From positions 434,001 through 498,000 of the forward strand of contig NZ_BTPM01000001.1 in assembly GCF_036245475.1 (NCBI RefSeq): a stretch of 64,000 nt of DNA, given 5' to 3'. Below the pieces are notes generated by a model. That model was given only the letters and a program-made list of their open reading frames with translations. It was not told where the DNA came from and ran no database searches. Shown one piece after another: positions 30,596 to 41,384 of the stretch. The translations under genes and the position numbers were made by a program. This DNA is from Vibrio sp. 10N (lineage in GTDB: Bacteria; Pseudomonadota; Gammaproteobacteria; Enterobacterales; Vibrionaceae). Every line of letters starts with the position of its first letter. Positions within the stretch are counted from its first letter, which is position 1.

Positions 30596-32242
30596 ATGAA
30601 GTTAGGACGTCGATTTGAAGATATTAACCTAAAAGGAGATGTGTTTGGTGGTGTCACCACGGCGATCATCTCTTTGCCACTCGCGCTGGCGTTTGGTGTA
30701 GCCTCAGGAGCGGGTGCTGAAGCTGGTTTGTGGGGCGCGATCATGGTCGGCCTATTTGCAGCGCTATTTGGTGGTTCCTCTACCTTAATCTCTGAGCCGA
30801 CGGGCCCGATGACGGTCATTATGACCGCGGTACTCACCAGCATGATGGCTAAGTACCCTGAAACCGGATTAGCCATGACCTTTACCGTGGTCATGATGGC
30901 AGGTGTGTTTCAGATATTACTTGGGACACTCAAGCTTGGTAAATACGTCACCTTAATGCCTTATAGCGTTGTTTCTGGTTTCATGTCAGGCATTGGCGTT
31001 ATTCTTATTATACTCCAGCTTGCGCCGTTATTGGGGCAAGCTGCGCCATCGGGTGGTGTCATTGGCACCTTGACGGCCCTCCCTGAAATGATCGCCAACA
31101 TTGACCTTGCGGAACTATTTTTAGGGGCGTTAACTCTGGCGATTTTGTTCCTACTACCGAAAAAGTATCGCCAACATGTGCCGCCTCAGTTGGTGGCGTT
31201 GGTCGTGGTGACGTTACTCTCTGTTTTGATATTTGATAGTGAATCGATCCGTCGTATTGGCGAAATCCCAGCGGGACTGCCGTCACTTGTCATGCCGCAT
31301 TTCAATGCCGAGATGTTCACTGAAATGGTGATTGATGCCCTAGTACTTGGCACATTGGGTTGTATTGATACCTTGCTGACCGCAGTTATCGGTGACTCAC
31401 TCACGCGTAAAGAGCACGACTCGGATAAAGAGCTACGAGGCCAAGGGCTAGCAAACTTACTAGCGGGTTTGTTTGGTGCTCTTCCTGGTGCTGGTGCGAC
31501 TATGGGTACCGTGACGAACATTCAAGTGGGCGCTCGTTCGCCGCTATCTGGTGTGGTGCGTGCATTAGTACTGATGTTGGTCGTACTGGTGGCCAGTGGT
31601 TTAACGGAGCCTATCCCGATGGCGGTACTGGCGGGTATTGCCGTGTATGTGGGTTTTAACATTCTCGACTGGAGTTTTATTCAGCGTGCTCACAAGGTGA
31701 GCATTCCAGGTATGGCCATCATGTATGGTGTGATGCTGCTGACTGTATTTGTAGACTTGATTGTGGCGGTTGGCCTTGGAGTGTTCATCTCCAACATCAT
31801 TATTATCGAGCGATTGAGCCGCGAGCAGGCGAGACAAGTAAAGGCCATCAGTGATGCCGATGATGACGATGTACCATTAACCGAAACAGAAAGAGCATTG
31901 CTTGATAACTCTCAAGGCAAGGTGTTGTTCTTCTACCTGTCAGGGCCGATGATCTTCAGTGTCTCGAAGGCTATTTCGAGACAGCACTCAAGTATTTCTG
32001 ATTACCAAGCGATGATCCTCGACTTAACCGATGTTCCAATGATCGATGTGACGGTTGGCTTGGCATTGGAAAATGCCATTAAAGATGCGCAAGATGCCAA
32101 CTGCTATGTGTATCTACTTTGTCCACATGAGAAGATCCGCGCGCAATTGGATAAATTCCACGTCATTGATTTGGTGCCGGATGACAATATCTTCATTGAG
32201 CGTGAAGCTGCGCTGGAAGCTGCGCATATCGCGACGGCTTAA
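30596..32242 (+). CDS. SulP-family anion transporter with STAS domain
   Basis: The 548-residue inner-membrane transporter has 10-14 hydrophobic segments with the SulP pattern (GLWGAIMVGLFAALFGGSSTLISEPTGPMTVIM; LGTLGCIDTLLTAVIGDSLT). A cytoplasmic STAS domain follows from about residue 440 (VLFFYLSGPMIFSVSKA, MILDLTDVPMIDVTVGLALE). The family carries sulfate, bicarbonate or dicarboxylates. Its divergent pairing with carbonic anhydrase favours bicarbonate, an inference from context. Confidence 0.88.
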   Translation: MKLGRRFEDINLKGDVFGGVTTAIISLPLALAFGVASGAGAEAGLWGAIMVGLFAALFGGSSTLISEPTGPMTVIMTAVLTSMMAKYPETGLAMTFTVVMMAGVFQILLGTLKLGKYVTLMPYSVVSGFMSGIGVILIILQLAPLLGQAAPSGGVIGTLTALPEMIANIDLAELFLGALTLAILFLLPKKYRQHVPPQLVALVVVTLLSVLIFDSESIRRIGEIPAGLPSLVMPHFNAEMFTEMVIDALVLGTLGCIDTLLTAVIGDSLTRKEHDSDKELRGQGLANLLAGLFGALPGAGATMGTVTNIQVGARSPLSGVVRALVLMLVVLVASGLTEPIPMAVLAGIAVYVGFNILDWSFIQRAHKVSIPGMAIMYGVMLLTVFVDLIVAVGLGVFISNIIIIERLSREQARQVKAISDADDDDVPLTETERALLDNSQGKVLFFYLSGPMIFSVSKAISRQHSSISDYQAMILDLTDVPMIDVTVGLALENAIKDAQDANCYVYLLCPHEKIRAQLDKFHVIDLVPDDNIFIEREAALEAAHIATA

Positions 32243-32261
32243 TCTCTGCGAATTCAAACAG

Positions 32262-32293
32262 AAAGCGAGTGTGAGTGGTCACACTCGCTTTTT
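32262..32293 (+). terminator. Terminator of the SulP gene
   Basis: AAAGCGAGTGTGA / TCACACTCGCTTT with loop GTGG, followed by TTTTGTT. Confidence 0.85.
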
Positions 32294-32422
32294 GTTATAT
32301 TCATTTTTGCTAATTGACTTGAAAATTGGTGGATCGATCATCATGTGTAGTACCATCAGACAACTTTTCGATATTGGTGGAAATATTAAACCGTCCATCA
32401 ACGCAGATTTTGGAAGCAAGCT

Positions 32423-33343
32423 ATGGTCGCATTAGAAATAGAACAGCTTAGAAAAACATATACAGGTGGTTTTGAAGCTCTTAAAGGCGTGAGCCTGACC
32501 GTTGAGCAGGGCGACTTCTACGCCTTGCTTGGCCCCAACGGAGCAGGAAAGTCGACCACCATCGGCATCATCACTTCGTTGGTGAACAAAAGCTCTGGCA
32601 AGGTACGTGTCTTTGGCCATGACATTGATAAAGAGCTCGAACTGGCTAAGCAGCAGTTGGGGTTGGTGCCGCAAGAATTCAATTTCAACCAGTTTGAAAC
32701 GGTGGAGCAAATTGTACTTCAGCAAGCGGGTTACTACGGAGTACCGAAAGAGGTCGCGAAACAACGAGCACAGAAGTACTTGTCTCAGCTCGACCTGTGG
32801 GAAAAACGTGGTGAACGTGCTCGTAACTTGTCGGGAGGGATGAAGCGCCGATTGATGATTGCTCGCGCCCTGATGCATGAGCCAAAGTTATTGATCTTGG
32901 ATGAGCCGACGGCGGGCGTTGATATTGAACTGCGCCGCTCAATGTGGGATTTCCTTAAGGAGATCAATCGCCAAGGTATCACTATCATTCTGACCACGCA
33001 CTACCTTGAAGAAGCCGAACTGCTGTGCCGTAACATCGGCATTATTCAGCGTGGCGAATTGATTGAGAACACCTCGATGAAGGCGCTGCTCAATAAGCTG
33101 CATGTCGAGACCTTTATTCTAGATATTGAAGGTGAGGTTGAAGTTCCTGAGCTTGAGGGTGTGAATGCCCAGCATCTGGTCAACGGTTCGTTGGAAATTG
33201 AGATTGAGAAAACCCAGGGGCTTAATCACATCTTCACTCAACTATCAGCGGCAGGGATTAAAGTACTATCAATGCGAAACAAAGCGAACCGTCTTGAAGA
33301 GCTGTTTGTCTCCATTGTTCGCGAACAGACGGAGGCAAAATAA
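32423..33343 (+). CDS. yadG: ABC transporter ATP-binding protein (YadG-like)
   Basis: The 306-residue ATPase has Walker A GPNGAGKST, the Q-loop, ABC signature LSGGMKRRL, Walker B LLILDEPTAG and the switch His in LTTHYLEEAE. It is a DrrA/YadG-type ATPase of an ABC-2 exporter with a short C-terminal extension. Its stop overlaps the permease start (TAATG), so the two are translated together. The substrate is unknown; relatives export lipids, drugs or polysaccharides. Confidence 0.9.
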   Translation: MVALEIEQLRKTYTGGFEALKGVSLTVEQGDFYALLGPNGAGKSTTIGIITSLVNKSSGKVRVFGHDIDKELELAKQQLGLVPQEFNFNQFETVEQIVLQQAGYYGVPKEVAKQRAQKYLSQLDLWEKRGERARNLSGGMKRRLMIARALMHEPKLLILDEPTAGVDIELRRSMWDFLKEINRQGITIILTTHYLEEAELLCRNIGIIQRGELIENTSMKALLNKLHVETFILDIEGEVEVPELEGVNAQHLVNGSLEIEIEKTQGLNHIFTQLSAAGIKVLSMRNKANRLEELFVSIVREQTEAK

Positions 33344-34119
33344 TGAATATGTATGGCTTGTATTGGACAGCATTTAAAAGCCTGCTGACTAAAGAGATCA
33401 ATCGCTTCACGCGTATTTGGGTGCAAACTCTAGTACCGCCCGCGATCACGATGACGCTGTATTTCATCATCTTTGGTAGTTTAATTGGTTCGCGCATCGG
33501 CGAGATGAACGGCTTTAGTTACATGGAGTACATTGTGCCGGGTCTTATCATGATGTCGGTAATTACTAACTCATACTCTAACGTGGCATCGTCATTCTTT
33601 AGCGCTAAGTTTCAGCGCAATATTGAAGAGTTGCTCGTTGCGCCAGTGCCAAACTACATCATTATTGCAGGCTTTGTGATGGGCGGTGTGGTGCGCGGAT
33701 TACTCGTAGGGACCATAGTGACGATTGTATCGCTGCTGTTTGTCGATCTGCGCGTAGAGCATTGGGGCATTATTATTGCAACGGTGTTTTTAACCTCGGT
33801 GGTCTTTTCCCTGGGCGGTCTCATCAACGCCGTGTTTGCTAAGACGTTTGATGATATCTCCATCATCCCAACGTTTGTGCTCACGCCACTGACTTACCTT
33901 GGCGGGGTGTTCTATTCGATCAGCTTGCTGCCTGAGTTTTGGCAGGGAGTGTCAAAAATCAATCCAATCGTCTATATGGTTAATGCTTTCCGCTATGGTT
34001 TTTTAGGCGTGTCCGATGTAGGGATTGTGACATCTTTTGGCGTACTCTTGGCGTTTATCGTGGTACTTTATGGTGTAGCCCATCATTTAGTGACCAAGGG
34101 AATTGGCTTAAGAAGCTAA
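33343..34119 (+). CDS. yadH: ABC-2 type transporter permease (YadH-like)
   Basis: The 258-residue permease has about six membrane helices and belongs to the ABC-2 family (YMEYIVPGLIMMSVITNSYSNVASSFF, LTPLTYLGGVFYSISLLPEFWQ). It pairs with the preceding ATPase through overlapping codons. A terminator follows at 34168. Confidence 0.9.
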   Translation: MNMYGLYWTAFKSLLTKEINRFTRIWVQTLVPPAITMTLYFIIFGSLIGSRIGEMNGFSYMEYIVPGLIMMSVITNSYSNVASSFFSAKFQRNIEELLVAPVPNYIIIAGFVMGGVVRGLLVGTIVTIVSLLFVDLRVEHWGIIIATVFLTSVVFSLGGLINAVFAKTFDDISIIPTFVLTPLTYLGGVFYSISLLPEFWQGVSKINPIVYMVNAFRYGFLGVSDVGIVTSFGVLLAFIVVLYGVAHHLVTKGIGLRS

Positions 34120-34167
34120 GGCTTTTTGAGTGAACTCCAAATAATCACAGCGACAAGCGAATGAAAT

Positions 34168-34194
34168 AAGTGGTGGCCTCGGTCACCACTTTTG
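34168..34194 (+). terminator. Terminator of the yadGH pair
   Basis: The stem AAGTGGTG / TCACCACTT is followed by TTTGTT. Confidence 0.7.
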
Positions 34195-34219
34195 TTATGA
34201 GTCGAGACAAGGACGACAA

Positions 34220-37075
34220 ATGCAACTGCCTCCCGAATTACAACATGATGCCGACAAGGCGCTGACGCAACTCAAAGACACTTATTCTGATTTTTCTCAT
34301 TGGCCTGCCGAGCGATTGACTCAGTTGCAGCACGTGACGGCGATGAGCCAATTTGTTACCGAAGCGCTGCAAAAAGATGATGCGCTGTTTGAGCAGTTGC
34401 CAGACATGCTCAGTGAATCCAGCCGTGAGGATCACTATCGAGAGCGCTTGGCGGCGCAATTGGCGTCATGCGATCAAGAAGCCGACGGCCACCGTGTGCT
34501 GCGTCGATTCCGGAATCGTGAAATGGTCTACATCGCTTGGCGAGACTTCATTAACGACTGGAGTCTTGAAGAGAGCCTTAGCCATTTGTCTATGCTCGCC
34601 GAAGCGATGATCTTTGAGACTTATCAGTGGCAATATCAAGCGTGTTGCAAAGAGTGGGGTACGCCATGCAATGCGGAGGGTGAAGCGCAACCGATGCTTA
34701 TTATTGGGATGGGTAAGCTTGGCGGTGGTGAGCTGAACTTCTCGTCCGATATCGATTTGATTTTTACCTATCCAGAGAATGGTGAAACGCAAGGGGCGCG
34801 ACGTTCGATTGCAAACGCTCAGTTCTTTACGCGCCTTGGTCAGCGCATCATTAAAGCGCTCGATCAGCAAACCTTTGATGGCTTTTGTTATCGCGTTGAT
34901 ATGCGCTTAAGACCCTTTGGTGAAAGTGGCCCATTGGTCATGAGTTACGCTGCGCTGGAAGACTACTACCAAGAGCAAGGGCGTGATTGGGAGCGCTATG
35001 CCATGGTCAAAGCAAGGGTGATGGGACGAGAAATGTACCCAGAATACCAAGAGCTAAGACAGATGCTGCGCCCATTTGTGTTTCGTCGCTACATTGACTT
35101 TAGTGCAATTCAATCGTTACGCCGAATGAAGTCGATGATCAGCAGTGAAGTTAGGCGTCGCGGTTTGGGCAACAACATCAAGCTTGGCGCAGGCGGCATC
35201 CGTGAAGTGGAATTTATTGCTCAAGTATTCCAGTTGATTCGTGGTGGACGCGAGCCAAGTTTGCGTGGTCGAGGCTTATTAGAAACATTAGAAGCGATTG
35301 AGACGTTAAAACTGCTTGAAGTAGATGAGGTCAATCAGCTAAGAGACGGCTATCGATTCTTACGTCGTCAGGAAAACTTGCTACAAGCGATGGCTGACAA
35401 GCAAACCCAAACCCTACCAGACAGCACAGCAGAGCAGAGTAAGCTTGCTTTTGCGATGGGCTTTGATAACTGGCAGAGCATGTTGAAGGCCACTGAGCAG
35501 CACATGCTTAATGTCCATAATGTGTTCGCCAACTTAATCGGTGAAGAGGAAGAGGACGAAGAGGCTAACCCAATCGCCAAGCACTTCCATGAGCTTTGGG
35601 ACATGGCGGGCCGTGGTGAGGTGATTCAGCATATTTTGGAGCACGACCTGAACGTTGAAAACGCGCAAGATAAGCGGGCGGTGATTCAGCAGTTTAAAAC
35701 CGATCTTGCCAAGAAGACTTTAGGGCCTCGTGGCCGTGAGGTGCTCAATAGGCTGATGCCGAAGATCTTTAGTGCGATATACAGCCATAAAGATGCTGAG
35801 TTTGGATTGCCGCGCGTGCTGCATGTCTTGCACCGCATCGTAACACGTACGACGTATTTGGAACTGCTTGATGAGCACCCTGCGGCGCTGACTCAGTTGG
35901 TACGCTTGTGTACTGCCAGCCCGATGATTTCTGAGCAGTTGGGGCGCTACCCGATCTTGCTTGATGAGCTATTGGATCCTGCGCACCTCTATAATCCGGT
36001 GCCGTTAGAGTCCTATAAAACGGAGCTTCGCGACTATTTGGCTCGAATTCCTGAAGAGGATATGGAGCAGCAAATGGAGGCGTTGAGGCAGTTTAAGCAG
36101 ACGTGCATTCTGCGTATAGCCGCCGCCGATATTGCGGGTGTGTTGCCAGTCATGAAGGTGAGCGATCACTTGACCTATTTGGCTGAGGCAATTGTTGAAG
36201 CCGGTATCAATCAGGCTTGGCAGCAAATGGCGGCTAAATATGGCGAGCCAACGCACTTAAAAGATCGCGGTAGTAAAGGGTTTGCCGTCATTGGTTATGG
36301 CAAAGTCGGCGGTTGGGAGCTGGGCTATAATTCTGATTTGGATATTGTGTTTATGCACGATTGCCCAGTAAACGTGTATACCGATGGGAAAAAAGAGATT
36401 GATGGCCGCCAGTTCTACCTACGTTTAGCGCAGCGGATTATTCATATATTTTCTACACGTACTGCGTCGGGCATCTTGTATGAAGTGGATACCCGCCTGC
36501 GTCCATCAGGCGCTTCTGGACTTTTAGTCAGTCCAACCGATGCGTTTGATGAGTACCAACACAATGATGCCTGGACTTGGGAGCATCAAGCATTGGTCAG
36601 AGCGAGAATTATCTTTGGTGATGTGCCGTTGGAGCAAGCGTTTAGTCATACCCGTCATACTATCTTGTGTAAATCTCGCGACCAAGCCAAGCTGACTGAA
36701 CAGGTGGTTGGGATGCGCGAAAAAATGCGTGATCATCTTGGCGGCAAAAAAGCGGGCCGCTTCATGCTGAAACAAGATCCAGGCGGTATTACTGATATCG
36801 AGTTTTTAGCTCAGTACTTGGTGCTGCAATACAGCCACGAGAAGCCAAAACTCACCCGCTGGTCTGACAATGTTCGCATCTTTGAGTCGATGATGGCACA
36901 AGGTGTCATGGAAGAGGAGCAGGCGATGGCATTGACCCATGCTTACACCACATTGCGTGATGAAATTCATCATCGAAACCTGCTCAATTTAGACGCAGAT
37001 GTGGCCGACGATAAGTTTGGAACGGAAAAAGCCATTGTGGTTGAAGCATGGAATGCCTGGCTTGGAACCCGCTAG
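34220..37075 (+). CDS. glnE: Bifunctional glutamine synthetase adenylyltransferase/adenylyl-removing enzyme
   Basis: GlnE adds AMP to glutamine synthetase to switch it off and removes it again, under control of PII. The 951 residues show two nucleotidyltransferase modules. The N-terminal removase has [20 protein letters not shown] (~residue 170) and the C-terminal transferase has [20 protein letters not shown] (~690), with helical domains between. It lies upstream of hldE, an arrangement also seen in E. coli. Confidence 0.97.
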   Translation: MQLPPELQHDADKALTQLKDTYSDFSHWPAERLTQLQHVTAMSQFVTEALQKDDALFEQLPDMLSESSREDHYRERLAAQLASCDQEADGHRVLRRFRNREMVYIAWRDFINDWSLEESLSHLSMLAEAMIFETYQWQYQACCKEWGTPCNAEGEAQPMLIIGMGKLGGGELNFSSDIDLIFTYPENGETQGARRSIANAQFFTRLGQRIIKALDQQTFDGFCYRVDMRLRPFGESGPLVMSYAALEDYYQEQGRDWERYAMVKARVMGREMYPEYQELRQMLRPFVFRRYIDFSAIQSLRRMKSMISSEVRRRGLGNNIKLGAGGIREVEFIAQVFQLIRGGREPSLRGRGLLETLEAIETLKLLEVDEVNQLRDGYRFLRRQENLLQAMADKQTQTLPDSTAEQSKLAFAMGFDNWQSMLKATEQHMLNVHNVFANLIGEEEEDEEANPIAKHFHELWDMAGRGEVIQHILEHDLNVENAQDKRAVIQQFKTDLAKKTLGPRGREVLNRLMPKIFSAIYSHKDAEFGLPRVLHVLHRIVTRTTYLELLDEHPAALTQLVRLCTASPMISEQLGRYPILLDELLDPAHLYNPVPLESYKTELRDYLARIPEEDMEQQMEALRQFKQTCILRIAAADIAGVLPVMKVSDHLTYLAEAIVEAGINQAWQQMAAKYGEPTHLKDRGSKGFAVIGYGKVGGWELGYNSDLDIVFMHDCPVNVYTDGKKEIDGRQFYLRLAQRIIHIFSTRTASGILYEVDTRLRPSGASGLLVSPTDAFDEYQHNDAWTWEHQALVRARIIFGDVPLEQAFSHTRHTILCKSRDQAKLTEQVVGMREKMRDHLGGKKAGRFMLKQDPGGITDIEFLAQYLVLQYSHEKPKLTRWSDNVRIFESMMAQGVMEEEQAMALTHAYTTLRDEIHHRNLLNLDADVADDKFGTEKAIVVEAWNAWLGTR

Positions 37076-37213
37076 CGAAAAGCGTGGCTTGTTTTAGTAG
37101 TGCAGCAGAGAGTTGTGCTACTATCCCATCAAAGGCTTACTGAGATATAGCCAAAATAAATTATGATAAGAAGGTGCTATGGCATCTTCTTTGTCACTAT
37201 GTGGAGTACAGAA

Positions 37214-38644
37214 ATGAAACCCATCCTACCGAATTACAGCGATTCTGGCGTATTAATTGTTGGCGATGTCATGCTTGATCGCTATTGGTACGGTCCAACA
37301 GGTCGCATCTCTCCAGAAGCGCCAGTGCCTGTAGTGAAAGTAGAAAACAACGAAGAGCGTCCAGGCGGTGCTGCGAACGTGGCAATGAACATCGCGTCTC
37401 TTGGTGGCCACGCACACACCATTGGACTGGTGGGTATGGATGAGCCAGCAAAAGTACTGACTGAAACTCTTACGTCGTTAAAAGTAAAATGTGACTTTGT
37501 TGCGTTACCCGATTACCCGACGATTACTAAACTGCGTGTACTAAGCCGCGGTCAGCAACTGATCCGTTTAGACTTTGAAGATAAATTCGAAGACACCGAT
37601 CCAGAGCTAGTATTGGCAAAAATGGAACAAGCGCTACCAAACGTTCGTGCGGTGATCTTATCGGATTATGCTAAAGGCGCATTAGAGCACGTTCAGCGCT
37701 ATATTCAAAAAGCCAAAGCAGCTGGCGTTCCAGTATTTATTGACCCGAAAGGCGCGGATTTTGAACGCTATCGTGGCGCAACCTTGCTGACACCAAACAT
37801 GGCAGAGTTTGAGCATGTTGTGGGCAAAGTAAAGAATGAACAAGAGCTGATTGAGAAAGGCAATGCACTTATCGAACAGTTCGACTTTGATGCACTGTTG
37901 GTCACGCGAAGCGAGCACGGTATGACCTTGTTGCGCAGTGGCAAAGAACCTTTCCACCTGCCAACGCAAGCGAAAGAAGTGTTTGATGTGACAGGTGCGG
38001 GCGATACGGTGATCTCAGTATTGGCGGCATCCGTTGCGGCGGGGAAACCGCTTGATGAAGCATGTGCGCTAGCGAATGCCGCGGCGGGTGTGGTTGTTGG
38101 TAAACTGGGAACGTCAACGCTATCGACCATCGAACTTGCTGAAGCCGTTCACGGCAGCCAAGATACCGACTTTGGCGTGATCAGTGAACAAGCATTGATC
38201 GAAGCGGTTGCGAAAGCGCGCGCGAAAGGCGAGAAGGTTGTCATGACTAATGGCTGCTTTGATATCTTACATGCCGGTCATGTGTCTTATCTAAACCATG
38301 CCGCTGAACTCGGTGATCGCCTTATTGTCGCGGTTAATACGGATGAGTCGGTACGTGAGCTCAAAGGCCCTGGTCGTCCAGTGAACCCAACGGATCGCCG
38401 TATGGCGGTACTTGCAGGTTTGGGCGCTGTGGATTGGGTGGTGCCGTTTTCGGAAGAAACCCCTCGTCGTTTGATTTCTGAAGTATTGCCATCACTGCTG
38501 GTTAAAGGCGGCGATTACAAACCAGAAGAGATTGCGGGTGGTAAAGAGGTGATTGCTGCGGGCGGTGAAGTGAAAGTGCTTAACTTCGAAGATGGCTGCT
38601 CAACGACAGAAATTATTGAAGCGATCAAAGGTGGCAGAGGCTAA
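37214..38644 (+). CDS. hldE: Bifunctional heptose kinase/adenylyltransferase HldE
   Basis: HldE makes ADP-D-glycero-beta-D-manno-heptose precursor for LPS inner core: it phosphorylates heptose-7-P at C1 and later adds AMP. The 476 residues comprise an N-terminal ribokinase-fold kinase ([24 protein letters not shown]) and a C-terminal cytidylyltransferase-fold domain ([16 protein letters not shown]). The start at 37214 has GGAG 7 bp before it; the longer in-frame ATG at 37163 adds an unrelated 17-residue stretch. Confidence 0.97.
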   Translation: MKPILPNYSDSGVLIVGDVMLDRYWYGPTGRISPEAPVPVVKVENNEERPGGAANVAMNIASLGGHAHTIGLVGMDEPAKVLTETLTSLKVKCDFVALPDYPTITKLRVLSRGQQLIRLDFEDKFEDTDPELVLAKMEQALPNVRAVILSDYAKGALEHVQRYIQKAKAAGVPVFIDPKGADFERYRGATLLTPNMAEFEHVVGKVKNEQELIEKGNALIEQFDFDALLVTRSEHGMTLLRSGKEPFHLPTQAKEVFDVTGAGDTVISVLAASVAAGKPLDEACALANAAAGVVVGKLGTSTLSTIELAEAVHGSQDTDFGVISEQALIEAVAKARAKGEKVVMTNGCFDILHAGHVSYLNHAAELGDRLIVAVNTDESVRELKGPGRPVNPTDRRMAVLAGLGAVDWVVPFSEETPRRLISEVLPSLLVKGGDYKPEEIAGGKEVIAAGGEVKVLNFEDGCSTTEIIEAIKGGRG

Positions 38645-38669
38645 CAAGCTTTTTGATACCAAGATAAAC

Positions 38670-38696
38670 AAAAGGGACGCCGAGGCGTCCCTTTTT
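38670..38696. terminator. hldE / tolC convergent terminator
   Basis: AAAGGGACGC / GCGTCCCTTT with loop CGAG and T-tract. It may work for both convergent genes. Confidence 0.9.
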
Positions 38697-38715
38697 AGTG
38701 TTTACTCATTATGAG

Positions 38716-40035
38716 TTATTTCGCTTTCTTAAGGCCAGCGTTGATATCAATGATATCTTGCTCACTCAACGTACCTACAGATTGACGTAGGTTCAGCACG
38801 CTCACAATGTAGTCGTAACGAGCATCAGATAGGTTGCTCTCTGCATCGTATAGCGCCTGAGTAGCTTCAAGAACGTCAACGATAGTACGCGTACCCACAT
38901 CGAAACCTGCTTTGGTCGCTTCTAGTGCCGATTCAGCAGAAATTACCGTCTGCTCAAATGCACGGATAGCACCAATAGAAGAGTTGATGTTGTTGTTATT
39001 AGCACGAACGTTACGAACTACTGAACGGTAAGTTTGCTCTAGCTGCTCGCTCGCTTCAACGTATGCAAACTCTGCTTGGCGGGTTTGCGAGGTAATGTTA
39101 CCACCTGTGTATAGTGGTACAGATAGGTTGATGCCAGCGTTAAACGCATTTACTGTTTCAGAAGGCGTACCATAGCGACTGTTGCTGCTGTTTCTTTCGT
39201 TGTCGTAGCCGTAGCCACCATCAAGGGTAAGCTTAGGTAGGTGACCAGAGCTTGCCAATGTGATTTTGTCTTTCGCGATATCTTGACCGATACGTGCAGA
39301 CAGTAGGTCTAAGTTCTTCGACTGTGCTTCTTCTAGGAAGAAGTTAACGTTTTGCTCTGGGCGAGCCGCAGCGAAACGATCTGTATCAAGGACGTCGATA
39401 TTATTGTGCTCTTGACCTGTGATCTCACGTAGTGCTTCGTATTGGTTTAGAAGATTGTTTTCTGCAACCACTTCGTCAGCCAGTACGCGGTCATACTGCG
39501 CTTGCGCATCGTGTACGTCGGTAATCGCTGATAGACCCACTTCAAAACGTTGTTTCGTCTGCTCTAGCTGACGAGCAACCGCGGCTTTGTTGGCACGAAC
39601 AGATTCTAGGTTATCTTTAGAACGTAGCACTTCGAAGTATGCTTGCGCGGTACGAAGGATTAGGGATTGTTGCGCCGCTGCATATTGAGAGTCTGCTTGA
39701 CGCGCCGTTTTCTCAGCGGTGTCTAGCGTGATCCAACTTGCACGGTTGTATAGCTCTTGGGAGAAGCCAACACCTGCCGTTAGATTTGTACTGTCCTGAG
39801 GATCAAAGTCTGAAGAGGTAAAGTCTAAGCCTGCAGTCAGATTAATCTGTGGTAGAAGTGTCGCACGAGCAGAATTGATCGCTTCAAAAGCACGATCGCG
39901 TTGTGCAGCTGCACGTAGCAACTGAGGATCGTTTTGTTTTGCTTGATCGTAGATCTCAGTTAGGGAGTCGGCCCATGTCGCTGCACTTACGCTTCCTAAT
40001 GCAGCTGTAATAAAGAGTGGAAGCAGTTTTTTCAT
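38716..40035 (-). CDS. tolC: Outer-membrane channel protein TolC
   Basis: TolC is the trimeric outer-membrane/periplasmic duct for RND efflux pumps and type I secretion. The 439-residue precursor has a signal peptide (MKKLLPLFITAALGSVSAATWA|DSL). Two OEP repeats follow, the second with TYRSVVRNVRANNNNI and GTRTIVDVLEATQALYDAESNL. It is divergent from nudF, as in E. coli. Confidence 0.97.
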   Translation of the reverse strand: MKKLLPLFITAALGSVSAATWADSLTEIYDQAKQNDPQLLRAAAQRDRAFEAINSARATLLPQINLTAGLDFTSSDFDPQDSTNLTAGVGFSQELYNRASWITLDTAEKTARQADSQYAAAQQSLILRTAQAYFEVLRSKDNLESVRANKAAVARQLEQTKQRFEVGLSAITDVHDAQAQYDRVLADEVVAENNLLNQYEALREITGQEHNNIDVLDTDRFAAARPEQNVNFFLEEAQSKNLDLLSARIGQDIAKDKITLASSGHLPKLTLDGGYGYDNERNSSNSRYGTPSETVNAFNAGINLSVPLYTGGNITSQTRQAEFAYVEASEQLEQTYRSVVRNVRANNNNINSSIGAIRAFEQTVISAESALEATKAGFDVGTRTIVDVLEATQALYDAESNLSDARYDYIVSVLNLRQSVGTLSEQDIIDINAGLKKAK

Positions 40036-40271
40036 TTGTCCTAATCCTGCCTAGTAATACTAATAAAGGTATGATTCACAGTTTAACTTAAATTGGCTGT
40101 AATTCACTCGAAACTTTGCACTTTTTTACGTTGGCTCATCAAAAATTGAGACAATTAATTAACCAGAATCAAATTAATTTTGAATTTTTACGTGAAAAAT
40201 TGAACCGCGTCCTTGGTAGTCACTCTATTCCTTGAGTAAACTATAAGGTTCACGGAAGCCAGAGGTCGATG

Positions 40272-40895
40272 ATGAAAGACGGGTTACAGCCAAACGAGCA
40301 TTATACTCCGCAGGACGTAGAGCTTGTGTCAAAACAAACCGTATTTAAAGGTTTTTTTGAGATGGTACAGTTTCGCTTCAAACATAAACGGTTTGAAGGG
40401 GGATGGAGTGCCATTATCGACCGAGAAATGTTTGTTCGCGGTGATGCTGCCGCCATGCTGCCTTATGATCCGGTTCGTGACCAAGTGGTACTCATTGAGC
40501 AAATCCGCGTTGGTGCGCTAGAGCATCAGCACCCATGGCAGATCGAAATTGTCGCCGGCATCGTGGATAAAGAAGAGAGTATCGAACAGCTGGTATGCCG
40601 TGAAGCCGTGGAAGAAGCGGGTGTCGATGTGAAACAGTTAGTGCCGATCACGCGCTACTATCCGTCTTCTGGCGGCTGCAATGAGCGCATATCTGTTTTT
40701 GTTGGTCATGTTGATGCGGCGCAAGCGTCCGGTGTACATGGTCTGGAAAGTGAAGGCGAGGACATACGTGTAAGCGTGGTTTCTCGTGAGCGCGCATATC
40801 AAATGGTGGAAAGTGGCGAGATAGAAAACGGCGCCTCCATTATTGCTCTGCAGTGGCTGCAACTGAATCACCATAAGCTTAAACAGCAATGGTAG
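40272..40895 (+). CDS. nudF: ADP-ribose pyrophosphatase NudF
   Basis: NudF hydrolyses ADP-ribose to AMP and ribose-5-phosphate. The ~207-residue protein has a complete Nudix box, GIVDKEESIEQLVCREAVEEAGV, and the substrate segment PSSGGCNERI. AGAGG sits 6 bp before the ATG at 40272 and 3 bp before the one at 40269, so the former is chosen. It starts the conserved run nudF-yqiB-cpdA-yqiA-parE-parC. Confidence 0.96.
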   Translation: MKDGLQPNEHYTPQDVELVSKQTVFKGFFEMVQFRFKHKRFEGGWSAIIDREMFVRGDAAAMLPYDPVRDQVVLIEQIRVGALEHQHPWQIEIVAGIVDKEESIEQLVCREAVEEAGVDVKQLVPITRYYPSSGGCNERISVFVGHVDAAQASGVHGLESEGEDIRVSVVSRERAYQMVESGEIENGASIIALQWLQLNHHKLKQQW

Positions 40896-40907
40896 AGGGA
40901 ATTAATT

Positions 40908-41354
40908 ATGGCTCGTGTTGTCGATACTAATACGTATCATGTTGATCTTGCAGAGTTAATGCGTGTTTATGAAACTAACTACGCTAAGCTCAATCGCTTG
41001 ATCCCAACACAGCCAGAAGTTGGGGATGTACGTTGTTATCAAGCGGGTTCACTGACTTACCAGTTAGAAGTGAGAGAAGTGACGAAGTACACAACATTGG
41101 TTGAAATTTTCCAAGATGATGAGCTTCCTGTTTTCCCATTGCCTAAAATGACCGTTAGGCTCTATCACGATGCAAAAGTGGCAGAGGTAAGTGATTGCGA
41201 AAACGCGTCTCGCGTCCAAGCAAGGTACGATTACCCCAATGCAAAGATGCATCAAAAGGACGAAAAGTTTCAGTTCAATCAGTTTTTAAGTGATTGGCTG
41301 ACGTTCTGTTTAAAAAATGGCATTAGTCGAGCTCCGATCATGTATCGCAGCTAA
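40908..41354 (+). CDS. yqiB: DUF1249 protein YqiB
   Basis: The 148-residue soluble protein belongs to the DUF1249 family, always found beside nudF and cpdA in this group. The family features MRVYETNYAKLNRLIP and PKMTVRLYHDAKVAEV are visible. The function is unknown. It lies 12 bp after nudF and 30 bp before cpdA and is clearly part of the same transcript. Confidence 0.93.
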   Translation: MARVVDTNTYHVDLAELMRVYETNYAKLNRLIPTQPEVGDVRCYQAGSLTYQLEVREVTKYTTLVEIFQDDELPVFPLPKMTVRLYHDAKVAEVSDCENASRVQARYDYPNAKMHQKDEKFQFNQFLSDWLTFCLKNGISRAPIMYRS

Positions 41355-41384
41355 CAAGAATTATAATTTCAGGTTTTTATTATT

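Noticed and set aside
32342..32434. 30-codon ORF overlapping the start of the ABC ATPase gene
   Set aside because: It has a weak GGTGGA site and ends inside the next gene in another frame; no other support, probably chance.
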